Assembly (NCBI RefSeq): GCF_030269605.1
Contig: NZ_BSTQ01000004.1
Span: 124,001 to 188,000, forward strand
Direction: 5' to 3'
Origin: Lentzea sp. NBRC 105346
GTDB lineage: Bacteria; Actinomycetota; Actinomycetes; Mycobacteriales; Pseudonocardiaceae
Length of the DNA: 64,000 nucleotides
The stretch's first letter is position 1, and each line of letters begins with the position of its first letter. Shown one piece after another: positions 53,551 through 61,659 of the stretch. The position numbers and the translations under genes were made by a program. Under the pieces are notes generated by a model. That model was not told the origin of the DNA. It searched no databases and saw only the letters and a list, made by a program, of their open reading frames with translations.

Positions 53551-54060
53551 GTGAGGGACAAGGAAGAGACCAAGCGAAAGCTGCTGGTCGCGGCCACGCA
53601 GGAGTTCGCCGAGCACGGCATCGCCGGCGCGCGCGTCGACCGCATCGCCAAGAACGCGGGCTGCAACAAGGCGATGATCTACGCCTACTTCTGCAGCAAG
53701 GAGAACCTGTTCAACGAGGTGCTCAAGATCCAGATCGAGGACGCGATCAAGAACGTCCCGATCACGCCCGACGACCTGCCGGGCTACGCGGGGCGCCTCT
53801 TCGACCGGTACCGCGAGCAGCCCGAGATCCTGCGGCTCGCCGCGTACCACCGGCTGGAGAGCGGCACCATGCCGGAGGCCGAGCAGGAAGCACACAAGGA
53901 GAAGACCAAGGCGATCGAGAAGGCGAACCTCGACACCCGGTGGAGCGCCGAGGAACTGCTGAACCTCGTCATCCACATGTCGACGATCGGCCTCACGACA
54001 CCGAACGCCGACCGGCAGCTCGTCGAGAACGCGGTGGCTCAGCTCCTGCGCAGCAAGTAG
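53551..54060 (+). CDS. TetR family transcriptional regulator
   Basis: A 169-residue regulator starting at the GTG at 53551. The TetR DNA-binding domain (about 1-50) reads KLLVAATQEFAEHG, VDRIAKNAGC and IYAYFCSKENLF. The ligand-binding domain is short (about 120 residues). It most likely represses itself and the divergent SDR gene through the two operators. Its 3' end overlaps cobF by 22 bases in antisense. Confidence 0.92.
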   Translation: MRDKEETKRKLLVAATQEFAEHGIAGARVDRIAKNAGCNKAMIYAYFCSKENLFNEVLKIQIEDAIKNVPITPDDLPGYAGRLFDRYREQPEILRLAAYHRLESGTMPEAEQEAHKEKTKAIEKANLDTRWSAEELLNLVIHMSTIGLTTPNADRQLVENAVAQLLRSK

Positions 54061-54782
54061 GTGTCCATGATCCACCCCTTCTCCGCGCGCAACGCGGCCC
54101 GCGTCGCCACGATGCGGTCGGCCACGTCCCCCACGCGCCCGGAGATCAGGGTCTCGTCCGGCATCCCGAGGTAAGCGCCCCAATAGACCACGACATCCGG
54201 GTCCACGTCGGCGAAGGCGCAGTGGGCGTCCAGCATCACGGCCACATCGTCCACATCGGATGGCCACCCTGAGGCAAGGCGCCGCCCGGTGGTGATCTGA
54301 ACCGGACGACCCGTCCGGTTCAGGTTGACCCGATGCGCCGCGGTCAGCGCGGCGACCGACGTGATGCCCGGAATCACCGAGTACTCGAACGCCATGCCGC
54401 GCGCGAGCAGGTCTTCCAGGATGGGCAGCGTGCTGTCGTACAACGACGGATCGCCCCACACGAGGAACGCGCCGACCTCGTCTGGGCCAAGAGACGAAAC
54501 GAGCTCGGCGCACACGTCGGCGCGCCGGCGACGCCAGTCGTCCACCGCACCCACGTAGTCCGAAGCGGTGCGGTCGCGCTCCGGGTCACGGCCTTCGAGT
54601 ACCCGGTACTGCCGCGTGACGTGTGCGTCCAGGATCGACTGACGCAGGTCGACGAGCTCCTGCTTCACCTCGCCCTTGTCCAGGACGAAGAACACGTCGA
54701 CCGTGTTGAGGGCCTTGACCGCCTGCACCGTCAGGTGGTCGGGGTCGCCCGCGCCGATACCGATGACCAGGATCTTCCGCAC
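54039..54782 (-). CDS. cobF: Precorrin-6A synthase (deacetylating), CobF
   Basis: A 247-residue tetrapyrrole methyltransferase starting at GTG 54782. It opens ILVIGIGAGDPDHLTVQAVKAL (SAM-binding GxGxGDPxxLT) and has LVWGDPSLYDST, a GITSVAALTAAHRV block and a CobF-like C-terminus (GWIMDTYLLR). CobF methylates precorrin-5 at C1 with loss of the acetyl group in the aerobic vitamin B12 pathway. It stands alone here; no other cob genes or cobalamin riboswitch are seen nearby. Confidence 0.9.
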   Translation of the reverse strand: MRKILVIGIGAGDPDHLTVQAVKALNTVDVFFVLDKGEVKQELVDLRQSILDAHVTRQYRVLEGRDPERDRTASDYVGAVDDWRRRRADVCAELVSSLGPDEVGAFLVWGDPSLYDSTLPILEDLLARGMAFEYSVIPGITSVAALTAAHRVNLNRTGRPVQITTGRRLASGWPSDVDDVAVMLDAHCAFADVDPDVVVYWGAYLGMPDETLISGRVGDVADRIVATRAALRAEKGWIMDTYLLRRS

Positions 54783-54874
54783 CCGGAGACTCTAACTCTG
54801 CCCGAACCCAGGCCGTTTCAACAGTTGGTGGGTGATGCCGATGTCCGCGGGAGTGAACACCGAATGACGGATCG

Positions 54875-55326
54875 TCACTGTGGACTGTCCGCGCGCGGAG
54901 AGGTCTTCCACGGCCACATGACGAGCCCGCCGACGATGCCCGCCAGGATGAACAGCAGCATCGTGGCGCCGTCCCACGGCCTCGGGTCGTAGTCGTCGCG
55001 CGCGGTGGTCATGTTCGACGGGGTGGTCCTGCGCGAGCTCAACGACACCATCGGGATCGACTTGCCGACGTCGTCCGGGGTCAAGAGGGATGAGCCGTTG
55101 CGGAACGGGTGTCGCGTGCCGTCGGACATCACGAGGGTCGCGGTGCACTTCCAACGCGTGCCGAGCACGATCCAGTTCCGGTCGCACGCGATGTCGGTGG
55201 CCTGCGCGACGACCGGCCGATCGCCCGCGTTCCGCGGTGACCGGCGAAGTAGAAGCCGGAGAAGGTCAGCCCGTAAGCGCAGAACAGGACCCACACCAGC
55301 GCCCTGATCCGCTTGCGGTTCCTCAC
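54875..55326 (-). pseudogene. Frameshifted DUF6346-like membrane protein gene
   Basis: Two adjacent frames each hold half of what looks like one gene. The N-terminal half starts at GTG 55326 and encodes a basic tail and a membrane helix (ALVWVLFCAYGLTFSGFYF). The C-terminal half, in another frame from about 55245, encodes a domain with CDRNWIVLG and WKCTATLVMSDG, then a second helix (MLLFILAGIVGGLVMWPW) ending at 54875. The 452-base span is one base short of a multiple of three, so a single-base deletion (or a sequencing error) near 55235-55250 explains it. The likely family is DUF6346 (recalled). Confidence 0.65.
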
Positions 55327-55392
55327 TTGCGATCCTTCTCCGGTCGTCCAGGCGGCGGGGTATGGTGTGCCCCTTCTGGGGGAAGGACCATT

Positions 55393-55917
55393 ATGCGTCA
55401 GGTGATCATCACCGCGGCCGCGGCGATCGCGCTGTCCGCTTGCACAGCCACCGTGACCAGCGGCGAACCGCCGGTCGCGACCATCGCACAGCCGAGTGTC
55501 ACCACGACCACGACGACGCCGCCGTTGTCGAAGGAAGCAGCGGCCAAGCACTACCTAGCCATCGTGAAGCCGTACAACGAGGCGCTGGAGCGGCTGGAAC
55601 AGGCGATCAACAACGGCAAGCCCATCGACGTGCAGCGCGGTGCGGCCACCGAAACCCTGCAGGCGAACGAGGAGCAGATCCGGCAGCTGAAGGCCGCACT
55701 GTGGCCCGAGGACATCCGGACGGCGGTGGACGAGTTGGTCGCCGAGTCGGGCAAGGCCCAGGAGTTCTGGCGCAAGGCTTCTGAGGCCCAGACCCGAGAC
55801 CAGGTGGTGGAGCAGGTCCGCGCCGCCCTGAAGCACGACGGGACCGCCGCCGCCAAGACGATCCGTGAGCGGCTCGAGCTGGCCAAGTACGACGAGCGGG
55901 ACTACGGCGGGTCGTGA
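55393..55917 (+). CDS. Putative lipoprotein, helical
   Basis: A 174-residue protein from the ATG at 55393 (GGAAGGA upstream). It has a lipobox LSAC with Cys17, a Thr-rich linker (about 35-50) and a helical region (about 55-170) with charged coiled-coil-like stretches (ALERLEQAINNGK, RQLKAALWPEDIR). It is likely anchored to the outer membrane leaflet. No family is recognised. Its stop codon TGA lies inside the left arm of a long inverted repeat. Confidence 0.75.
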   Translation: MRQVIITAAAAIALSACTATVTSGEPPVATIAQPSVTTTTTTPPLSKEAAAKHYLAIVKPYNEALERLEQAINNGKPIDVQRGAATETLQANEEQIRQLKAALWPEDIRTAVDELVAESGKAQEFWRKASEAQTRDQVVEQVRAALKHDGTAAAKTIRERLELAKYDERDYGGS

Positions 55918-55953
55918 GTGGTTTCCGTCGCTATAGCAACGGAAACCACTCAC
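55914..55953. repeat. Inverted repeat sharing core with the 32845 element
   Basis: Arms GTGAGTGGTTTCCGT (55914-55928) and its complement (55939-55953) form 15 bp, plus a C-A mismatch and two more pairs around loop TATA. It shares TTTCCGT, the AGC/GCT inner stem and ACGGAAA with the element at 32845-32894. It overlaps the lipoprotein stop and precedes the convergent protease stop by 4 bases, so it is a likely bidirectional terminator. Confidence 0.75.
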
Positions 55954-55957
55954 TAGC

Positions 55958-56764
55958 TCAGCCTCGCACGAGCGACACCCCGAACGCGCCGAGCACCTCA
56001 GCGACCGGCTGGAACATCAACACGCTGCCGTTGGCGCACGAAGCGGTGCCGCCGGACACGATGCCCTGCGCCTGGTCGCCCGCGTACACGGCACCGCCCG
56101 AATCGCCGGGGTTGGTGCACGCCGTGGCCCGCGTCAGGCCCTCGACGATGACGCCGTTGCCGTAGTTCACCGTGACGTTCTTCGCGGTGATCTGGCCGCA
56201 GGTGATCTTCGTGGTGCTGCCGGACTTGCAGACCGACGTGCCGACGGCCGCCTCACGCGCGCCGCGGATCGTCACGTCACCCTTGCCGTAGCCGTTGACC
56301 AGCGGGGTCAGCACGAACTCGGCGGAGGTCACGTCGACCTTGCCGTAGTCACCCCTCTTGTCGAAGTGGCCGCCGCCGCTGACCGACCCCATCGTCGTCA
56401 GCGTCGTCGTCGAACGGGCGGTCGCGCCCGCGGTGGGAGTGCAGTGGCCGGCCGTGATGAAGGCCCGCCGGCCGCCCGCGCCCGTCACCGAGAACGCCAC
56501 GGAGCACCTGGCGGTGCCGTTGTGCCAGCCGTCACCGCCCTTGACGTCGGTGGCGGCGATCAAGCGGGGCTCCTCGATCACTCTTGAAGCGCCCATGGCC
56601 GAGATGAATCTGTCCGTCGCCGCGGTGCGGGTCGCGGCATCGACGGTTACTACGAGGCCTTCCGGAGTGGTCCACCAGCTCGTCACCGAGTCCGGCACCA
56701 CGACAGAAGCCTGGGCGGGCGCTACCAGAACGCCCGCCAACACAGCGGAAATGAGTGCGATCAC
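55958..56764 (-). CDS. Secreted chymotrypsin-like protease (streptogrisin/alpha-lytic type)
   Basis: A 268-residue protein from GTG 56764. The signal peptide ends near APAQA. A short propeptide (about 25-70) precedes the S1 domain with ITAGHC (His), a KVDVTSAEF region (Asp) and NPGDSGGAV (Ser). Cysteines pair as in streptogrisins (RCSVAF with GHC, VCKSG with ITCGQ, ACTNPG with SCANG). The GTG start gives a signal peptide with no basic residue; a CTG at 56794 would add ten residues with two arginines (MFTRSCRAVA). It lies directly after the MFS gene. Confidence 0.87.
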   Translation of the reverse strand: MIALISAVLAGVLVAPAQASVVVPDSVTSWWTTPEGLVVTVDAATRTAATDRFISAMGASRVIEEPRLIAATDVKGGDGWHNGTARCSVAFSVTGAGGRRAFITAGHCTPTAGATARSTTTLTTMGSVSGGGHFDKRGDYGKVDVTSAEFVLTPLVNGYGKGDVTIRGAREAAVGTSVCKSGSTTKITCGQITAKNVTVNYGNGVIVEGLTRATACTNPGDSGGAVYAGDQAQGIVSGGTASCANGSVLMFQPVAEVLGAFGVSLVRG

Positions 56765-56800
56765 CGCGACCGCACGGCACGATCGGGTGAACAGTTCGTC

Positions 56801-57988
56801 TCAACCGGCCACTGTGGCCGAAAGACGCGCGGGCTCGCGCAGCCGGCTGAGCACGAAGCTCAGCGCCAGCAACCCGAAGCCCTGCAGCAGGCACAACGTC
56901 TGCGCGTTCACCAGGTCGCCGAAGGCGCCGAACGTCAGGAACGCCACCGGGAACGTGAGCGACACCGACGCCATCAGCGCCGCGAAGAACCTGCCCTTCG
57001 CGGAGTTCGGCACGACCTCCTGGAACAGCGACGTGAACTTGACGTTGCACACCCCGAGGAAGAACCCGCTCACGAACAGCGTCCCCACATAAACGAGAGC
57101 GGACACCGCCACACCGGGCACCGCGAGGAACACACCGAACAACGCGACGCACACAGCACCGAACCGCGTCACCGACCCGGACACCTTGACCCGCGGCGCG
57201 ACGAACGCCCCGACGAGCAGACCCAGCCACAGCGCGGCCTCCAGCGAGGCCAGCACGGCAGGACCCAGGCCCAGCACGGACTTCGTGTACAGCGGCAGCA
57301 CCAGCAGCGTCGGCGCCGAGAAGAAGTTGACGAAGGCGAAGCACAGCAGCAGCGGCCGGATCCCCGGCAGCGTGCCGAGGAACGCCCACGTGCCGCGCTC
57401 GGGTGGCGGGGCCGCGGGCAACTCCCGGAACCGGGCCAGGGAAATGCAAACCACTGACACGCCATAGGAAAGAGCGTTGATCAGCACCGCGCCGGGGAAG
57501 CCGACCGAGGCCAGCAGCAGCGCGCCGAACGCCGCGCCCGCGAAGTTCGCCACGGACTGCGTGGACGTGCCGTAACCGACCGCGCGCTGGATCTCCGGCG
57601 CGGGCACCAGCTCCGGCAGCGACTTCATCAGCGTCGGGTCGAAGAACGCCTGGCACGTGGCCAGCACCAGCCCCACGACGTACACCGACCACACCGGCAC
57701 GGCGTCCCGGTAGGCCGCAATCGCCAGCACGGCAACGAAAACGAAGGCGATCAGTTCGGCCCGCAGCATCACGGTCCGCGACGGCACTCGGGAGATCAGC
57801 CGGCCGATCTGCCCGACCAGCACGACCGACGGCAGCGCGCCCACCACGAGGAACGCGCCCGCCGCGAGCCCGCGCGACGACGCGGGCAGCTCGCCGAGCA
57901 GCCACCACAGCAGCGCGATCTGGTAGCAGCGCGTGCCGCCCTGGCTGAGGACCTGGCCCAGCCACACCAGACGGAAGTCGCGGGACAT
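56801..57988 (-). CDS. MFS transporter, last gene of the LuxC/LuxE-like operon
   Basis: A 395-residue major-facilitator protein with about 12 hydrophobic helices, starting RLVWLGQVLSQGGTRCYQIALLWW. It has the enterobactin exporter-like pattern common in actinobacterial metabolite exporters (QVVPNSAKGRFFA-type loop, here EVVPNSAKGRFFA). The start codon directly abuts the stop of the PaaK-like ligase, so it is translationally linked to the acyl-activation operon. It probably exports the operon's product; substrate unknown. Confidence 0.88.
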   Translation of the reverse strand: MSRDFRLVWLGQVLSQGGTRCYQIALLWWLLGELPASSRGLAAGAFLVVGALPSVVLVGQIGRLISRVPSRTVMLRAELIAFVFVAVLAIAAYRDAVPVWSVYVVGLVLATCQAFFDPTLMKSLPELVPAPEIQRAVGYGTSTQSVANFAGAAFGALLLASVGFPGAVLINALSYGVSVVCISLARFRELPAAPPPERGTWAFLGTLPGIRPLLLCFAFVNFFSAPTLLVLPLYTKSVLGLGPAVLASLEAALWLGLLVGAFVAPRVKVSGSVTRFGAVCVALFGVFLAVPGVAVSALVYVGTLFVSGFFLGVCNVKFTSLFQEVVPNSAKGRFFAALMASVSLTFPVAFLTFGAFGDLVNAQTLCLLQGFGLLALSFVLSRLREPARLSATVAG

Positions 57989-59242
57989 CTACGACACCGG
58001 CCGTTCGTCGATCAGCCGGATCGTCTTGCCGGTCCGCGGGTTCGCCTGCAACGCCTCAACCCACTCGACGACGAGCGGGTTGATCACGCCGCGCCGCACG
58101 TGGTCCGCGAACCGCGGGCTGATCCGGTCGACGCCCGCGGAGATCGCCTGCTCCAGCAACTCACGGTTACCGGCCGCACCGGCGACCCGCAGCACCAGCT
58201 GGTCCTTGGCGTCCACCCGGCGCAGCACGACCTGGAAACCGGTGAACGACCGGACGGTCTCCGCCACCACCGAACGCAGGTAGTCGAGGTGCAGCGTCAC
58301 GGGACCGCAGCGCGCGCCCTCGTCGGACCGGCCGAGCAGCCGGAACGTGCCCTCCTCGAACGAGACCCACTCGGCCAGGTCGCCGACCGGGTAGCGGATC
58401 ATCGGCATCAGCTTGCGCGACAGGTCCGTCACGAGCAGCTTGCCGGGACGGCCGGGCACCTCGATCGGCTCGTTCGTGTCGACGTCGACGATCTCCAGCA
58501 GCCGCGTCGGCCGGAACGCGCGGAACACCCGCGGGTCGTCGGAGTCCACAACGGACGAACCGAGGATGCCGCCGTCCACGCTCGCGTAGCCGATCGAGCG
58601 GATGTCGGCGTTGGGGAACGCCCGCTCCACAACCGCGCGCTGGTCGCCGTAGAACGCCTCGCCGCTGAACAGCACGAGCCGGACCTCCGGCAGCGCGCCC
58701 GCGTTGTCGAGCACGTACTCCGCGAGCCGCACGAGCGACGTCGGGAACGCCGCCACGACGGTCGCGTGGAAGTCCTGCAGCGTCTGCAGGGTGAAGTCCA
58801 GCGGCGCGCCACCCGCGATGGGCAGCTGCACGGTGTTGACCAGCTCGAGGGTGTTCATCGTGAAGATGAAGCCGGAGTACAGCTCACCCGCGTAGTACAG
58901 GTTCGCGACGCGGTCGCCGTCGCGCACGCCGGCGGCATGCAGGCCGGTCGCGAAGACCTCGCCCATCGACCGCCACTCGTCGCGGGAGTACCAGGAGACG
59001 CGCGGCGCGTTGGTCGTACCGCCGGTCTTGAACACGATGCCGTTGGTGTGTGGACCGGTCATGACCTGGTTGTCCTGCAACGTGTTCGCCGCCCAGAACG
59101 ACGCCTGGTCGATGATCGGCAGGTCCGCCAGCGTCCAGTCGGCCGGCAGCTCGGCGTAGAGCTCCTTGTAGAACGGGGAGTTACCGCGCGCGTGCTCGAC
59201 GAGAGAGCGCAGCACGTCCTGCACCGAAAGAGAATATGTCAT
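57989..59242 (-). CDS. PaaK-like adenylate-forming ligase
   Basis: A 417-residue protein of the phenylacetate-CoA ligase / coenzyme F390 synthetase group. The ATP-binding loop reads FKTGGTTNAPR (xxTGGTTxxP). GYASVDGGILG is the adenylate-site motif, and DLSRKLMPMIRYPVGDLAEW and LLGRSDEGARCG mark the hinge. Such enzymes adenylate aryl or acyl carboxylates. It is the third adenylating domain in the operon. Its ATG overlaps the previous stop by one base (TGATG). Catalytic residues look intact. Confidence 0.87.
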   Translation of the reverse strand: MTYSLSVQDVLRSLVEHARGNSPFYKELYAELPADWTLADLPIIDQASFWAANTLQDNQVMTGPHTNGIVFKTGGTTNAPRVSWYSRDEWRSMGEVFATGLHAAGVRDGDRVANLYYAGELYSGFIFTMNTLELVNTVQLPIAGGAPLDFTLQTLQDFHATVVAAFPTSLVRLAEYVLDNAGALPEVRLVLFSGEAFYGDQRAVVERAFPNADIRSIGYASVDGGILGSSVVDSDDPRVFRAFRPTRLLEIVDVDTNEPIEVPGRPGKLLVTDLSRKLMPMIRYPVGDLAEWVSFEEGTFRLLGRSDEGARCGPVTLHLDYLRSVVAETVRSFTGFQVVLRRVDAKDQLVLRVAGAAGNRELLEQAISAGVDRISPRFADHVRRGVINPLVVEWVEALQANPRTGKTIRLIDERPVS

Positions 59243-61659
59243 CAGAACGCCCTGCCTCGCTGGTCGACGACCGTGATCAGCTTGCCGCTGTTCGCGGTGC
59301 GGTGGAACTCGTTCAGTGGCACGGCCTGCACGTGCAGCCGGATCAGGCGGTCGTGCTCGACGCCCTCGGAGAGCTCCGGGTAGGCGAGCAGCGCGCGTTC
59401 GGCGGCCTCGATGTCGATCACCTTGCCCTGTTCGAGCAGCACGGTCAGCTGCTCGGACTCGACGTGCTCGCCCAGCACGACCTGCAACGCGCCCGCGTAG
59501 CCGAACCCGTCCTCGGCGGCGCGCACCAGCTTGCGGTAGTTCATCGTCTGCGCGCCGATGCGGAACACGTCACCGACGCGGCCGAGCAGCTCGAACCGCG
59601 GCGTGCGGCGGCCACACGCGCAGTCGCCCGGCACCCAGCGGCCGAGGTCGCCGATCTCGTAGCGGTCCAGGCGCTGGCCGCGCCGCGTGTGCGCGGTGAA
59701 CACGAGCCGGCCGGGCTGCGAGCCGGACACCGGGCGGTCCGAGTCCTGCTCCAGGATCTCCAGCGTGTGCAGACCGGTGAACAGGTGGTGTACGCGCGCG
59801 GGGGAGTGCGCGCACTGGTACCCCATCGGGCCCGCGTCGACGCTGCCGTACGCGGCGGACCTGATCACCTCGACGCCGAACTCGGACTCCAGCCAGCGGA
59901 CCTGCTGTTCGGCGAAGTGCTCACCGGCGTAGAAGATCTTGCGGACGCCGCCGTACTTCTTCAGCAGCGCTCCCTGCTCGGTGAACAGCTTCTGCGCGAA
60001 CGACGGCGCCGTCAGAAGCGTGTTCACCTTGTTGTCCACAATGGACTGGGCGATCTGGTCGAGCTGGTGCCACTCGCCGCCCATCGGGAACTGCACCGCG
60101 CCCATCCGCTCCAGCGACGAGAAGAAGCTGATGAAGCTGCCGTACATGTGGCCGCCGAAGAACAGGTTCATCACCCGGTCGCGGCGCGGGTCGAGCCCGG
60201 TGGCCAGCAGCGACTCGGCGCCGAAGCGCATGTGCTCGTCGTAGTCGGCCCAGGTGAACGCGGACAGCTTCGGCGCGCCGGAGCTGCCGCCGCTGCGGAA
60301 GAACACCTCGCCCGCGCCAGACTGCAGCGTCTCGAACTCGGCCTTCGGCGTCACCGCCACCCGCGGTGCCGGGAGTTGGTCGGCGATGTCCAGGTCGTCG
60401 AGGCTGGCGTCGTGCGCGAACCGCTCGTCCAGCCGCACCGCGACGCGGTTGCTGTAGCGCTGCAACGCGTAAACGCCGTCGTGCGGCTCGCCGCTGTAGC
60501 CGTCCTGCATCGCGCCCGGCACGGTGATCCGCTGCGCGCCGACCGACACGAACATCCGCGCCAGCACGGCCGTCTCGGGCCGCGACGCGGCGAGCCCGAC
60601 GGTCTGCAGGTAGCGGCGCATCGGCCGCAGCGTGGCGGCGATCTGCTTGCGCGGCAACGGCTTCACCCACACCGTGCGGTACAGCGGCGACGCGCGCAGC
60701 GCCGACCGCGTGTCCGCGAGCACCCGCCAGTGGTCACCGGAGTGGACCTTGGTGAGCCCGAGGTGCTCCTCCAGGCGCGTCACGACGACGGTGTTGTTGA
60801 TCTCCGCCCACTCGGCCGACGACGGCTCGATGGACGGCGGGCCGACGAGGTCCATCGCCACGCCGAACCGCTCGGCGAACGCGAACACGTCCGCCTCGTG
60901 CTCGGTGTCCAGGTAGATCACCTGCGGGCTGGAACATGCCTGCTGCTCGTTCGTGCAGATGTCGTAGGCCAACGCGCGCAACGTCTCCACGTCGGACCAG
61001 TGATCCTTGGTGAGGTACGCGAACGACAGCTTCGGGCCCCAGTCGACGAGCCGCGTGCCGGGCTTGACCAGCTCCGCGACACCCGCGACGGCCTCCTCGC
61101 CGCCCCACACGGCCACGGCGTCCGCGGCGCCGCACATGCGGCTGAGCCACTCGCGGTTGCGCGACGAGAAGTGCAGCACGATCAGGCGCCGCGCGATCTG
61201 GCCGGTCGGGTCCTCGTCCGCCAGCATCGCCAGCACGTTCGCGGTGAAGCCGTCGTCGTCGCTGCTCACCTTGATGACGTTGAGGTTCCCGCTGAGCAGG
61301 CCCTCGACGCCGCTGAGCACACCGGCCGCCGCGGCGTTGCCCGCGGTGACGTGCGCGAGCAGGCCGAGCGGCACCCACGCCTCGTAGGTCGGCTGGCGGA
61401 AGTCGAAACGCACCAGGCGAGCCGGGTCGACGCCGCCGAGCTCACGCGTGACCTTGCGCTCCAGCTCGGGGCGGCTGAGTGCGAACCGCAGCACCGGGTC
61501 CTCGAGCTTGGGAATGAGCCGCTCGGCGGCCGCCATGATGGTGAGCGGGCTGAGCCGCGGACCGGCGATCACCTGCTGCGTGCGCTCCTCGAGCGTGTCG
61601 AGCCGCGCCCCGGCCTCCTCGTCGGAGACCCATTCACCCTGCCAGTAGTGCTGGTTCAT
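59242..61659 (-). CDS. LuxC-type acyl reductase fused to a LuxE/PaaK-type adenylating domain
   Basis: An 805-residue two-domain protein. The N-terminal half (about 1-410) looks like LuxC acyl-CoA/acyl-protein reductase of the aldehyde dehydrogenase superfamily, with VPLGLLAHVTAGNAAAAG (cofactor region) and the probable catalytic Cys in TNEQQACSSPQVI. The C-terminal half (about 430-805) is a PaaK-type adenylate-forming domain with FFRSGGSSGAPKL, AYGSVDAGPMGY and LLGRVGDVFRIGAQ. The fusion suggests that a carboxylate activated by the second domain is passed to the first for reduction to an aldehyde. It overlaps LuxE by four bases. Confidence 0.85.
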   Translation of the reverse strand: MNQHYWQGEWVSDEEAGARLDTLEERTQQVIAGPRLSPLTIMAAAERLIPKLEDPVLRFALSRPELERKVTRELGGVDPARLVRFDFRQPTYEAWVPLGLLAHVTAGNAAAAGVLSGVEGLLSGNLNVIKVSSDDDGFTANVLAMLADEDPTGQIARRLIVLHFSSRNREWLSRMCGAADAVAVWGGEEAVAGVAELVKPGTRLVDWGPKLSFAYLTKDHWSDVETLRALAYDICTNEQQACSSPQVIYLDTEHEADVFAFAERFGVAMDLVGPPSIEPSSAEWAEINNTVVVTRLEEHLGLTKVHSGDHWRVLADTRSALRASPLYRTVWVKPLPRKQIAATLRPMRRYLQTVGLAASRPETAVLARMFVSVGAQRITVPGAMQDGYSGEPHDGVYALQRYSNRVAVRLDERFAHDASLDDLDIADQLPAPRVAVTPKAEFETLQSGAGEVFFRSGGSSGAPKLSAFTWADYDEHMRFGAESLLATGLDPRRDRVMNLFFGGHMYGSFISFFSSLERMGAVQFPMGGEWHQLDQIAQSIVDNKVNTLLTAPSFAQKLFTEQGALLKKYGGVRKIFYAGEHFAEQQVRWLESEFGVEVIRSAAYGSVDAGPMGYQCAHSPARVHHLFTGLHTLEILEQDSDRPVSGSQPGRLVFTAHTRRGQRLDRYEIGDLGRWVPGDCACGRRTPRFELLGRVGDVFRIGAQTMNYRKLVRAAEDGFGYAGALQVVLGEHVESEQLTVLLEQGKVIDIEAAERALLAYPELSEGVEHDRLIRLHVQAVPLNEFHRTANSGKLITVVDQRGRAF

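Noticed and set aside
54783-54874. Cobalamin riboswitch upstream of cobF
   Set aside because: Only 92 bases, and no B12-box-like or long structured element is visible.
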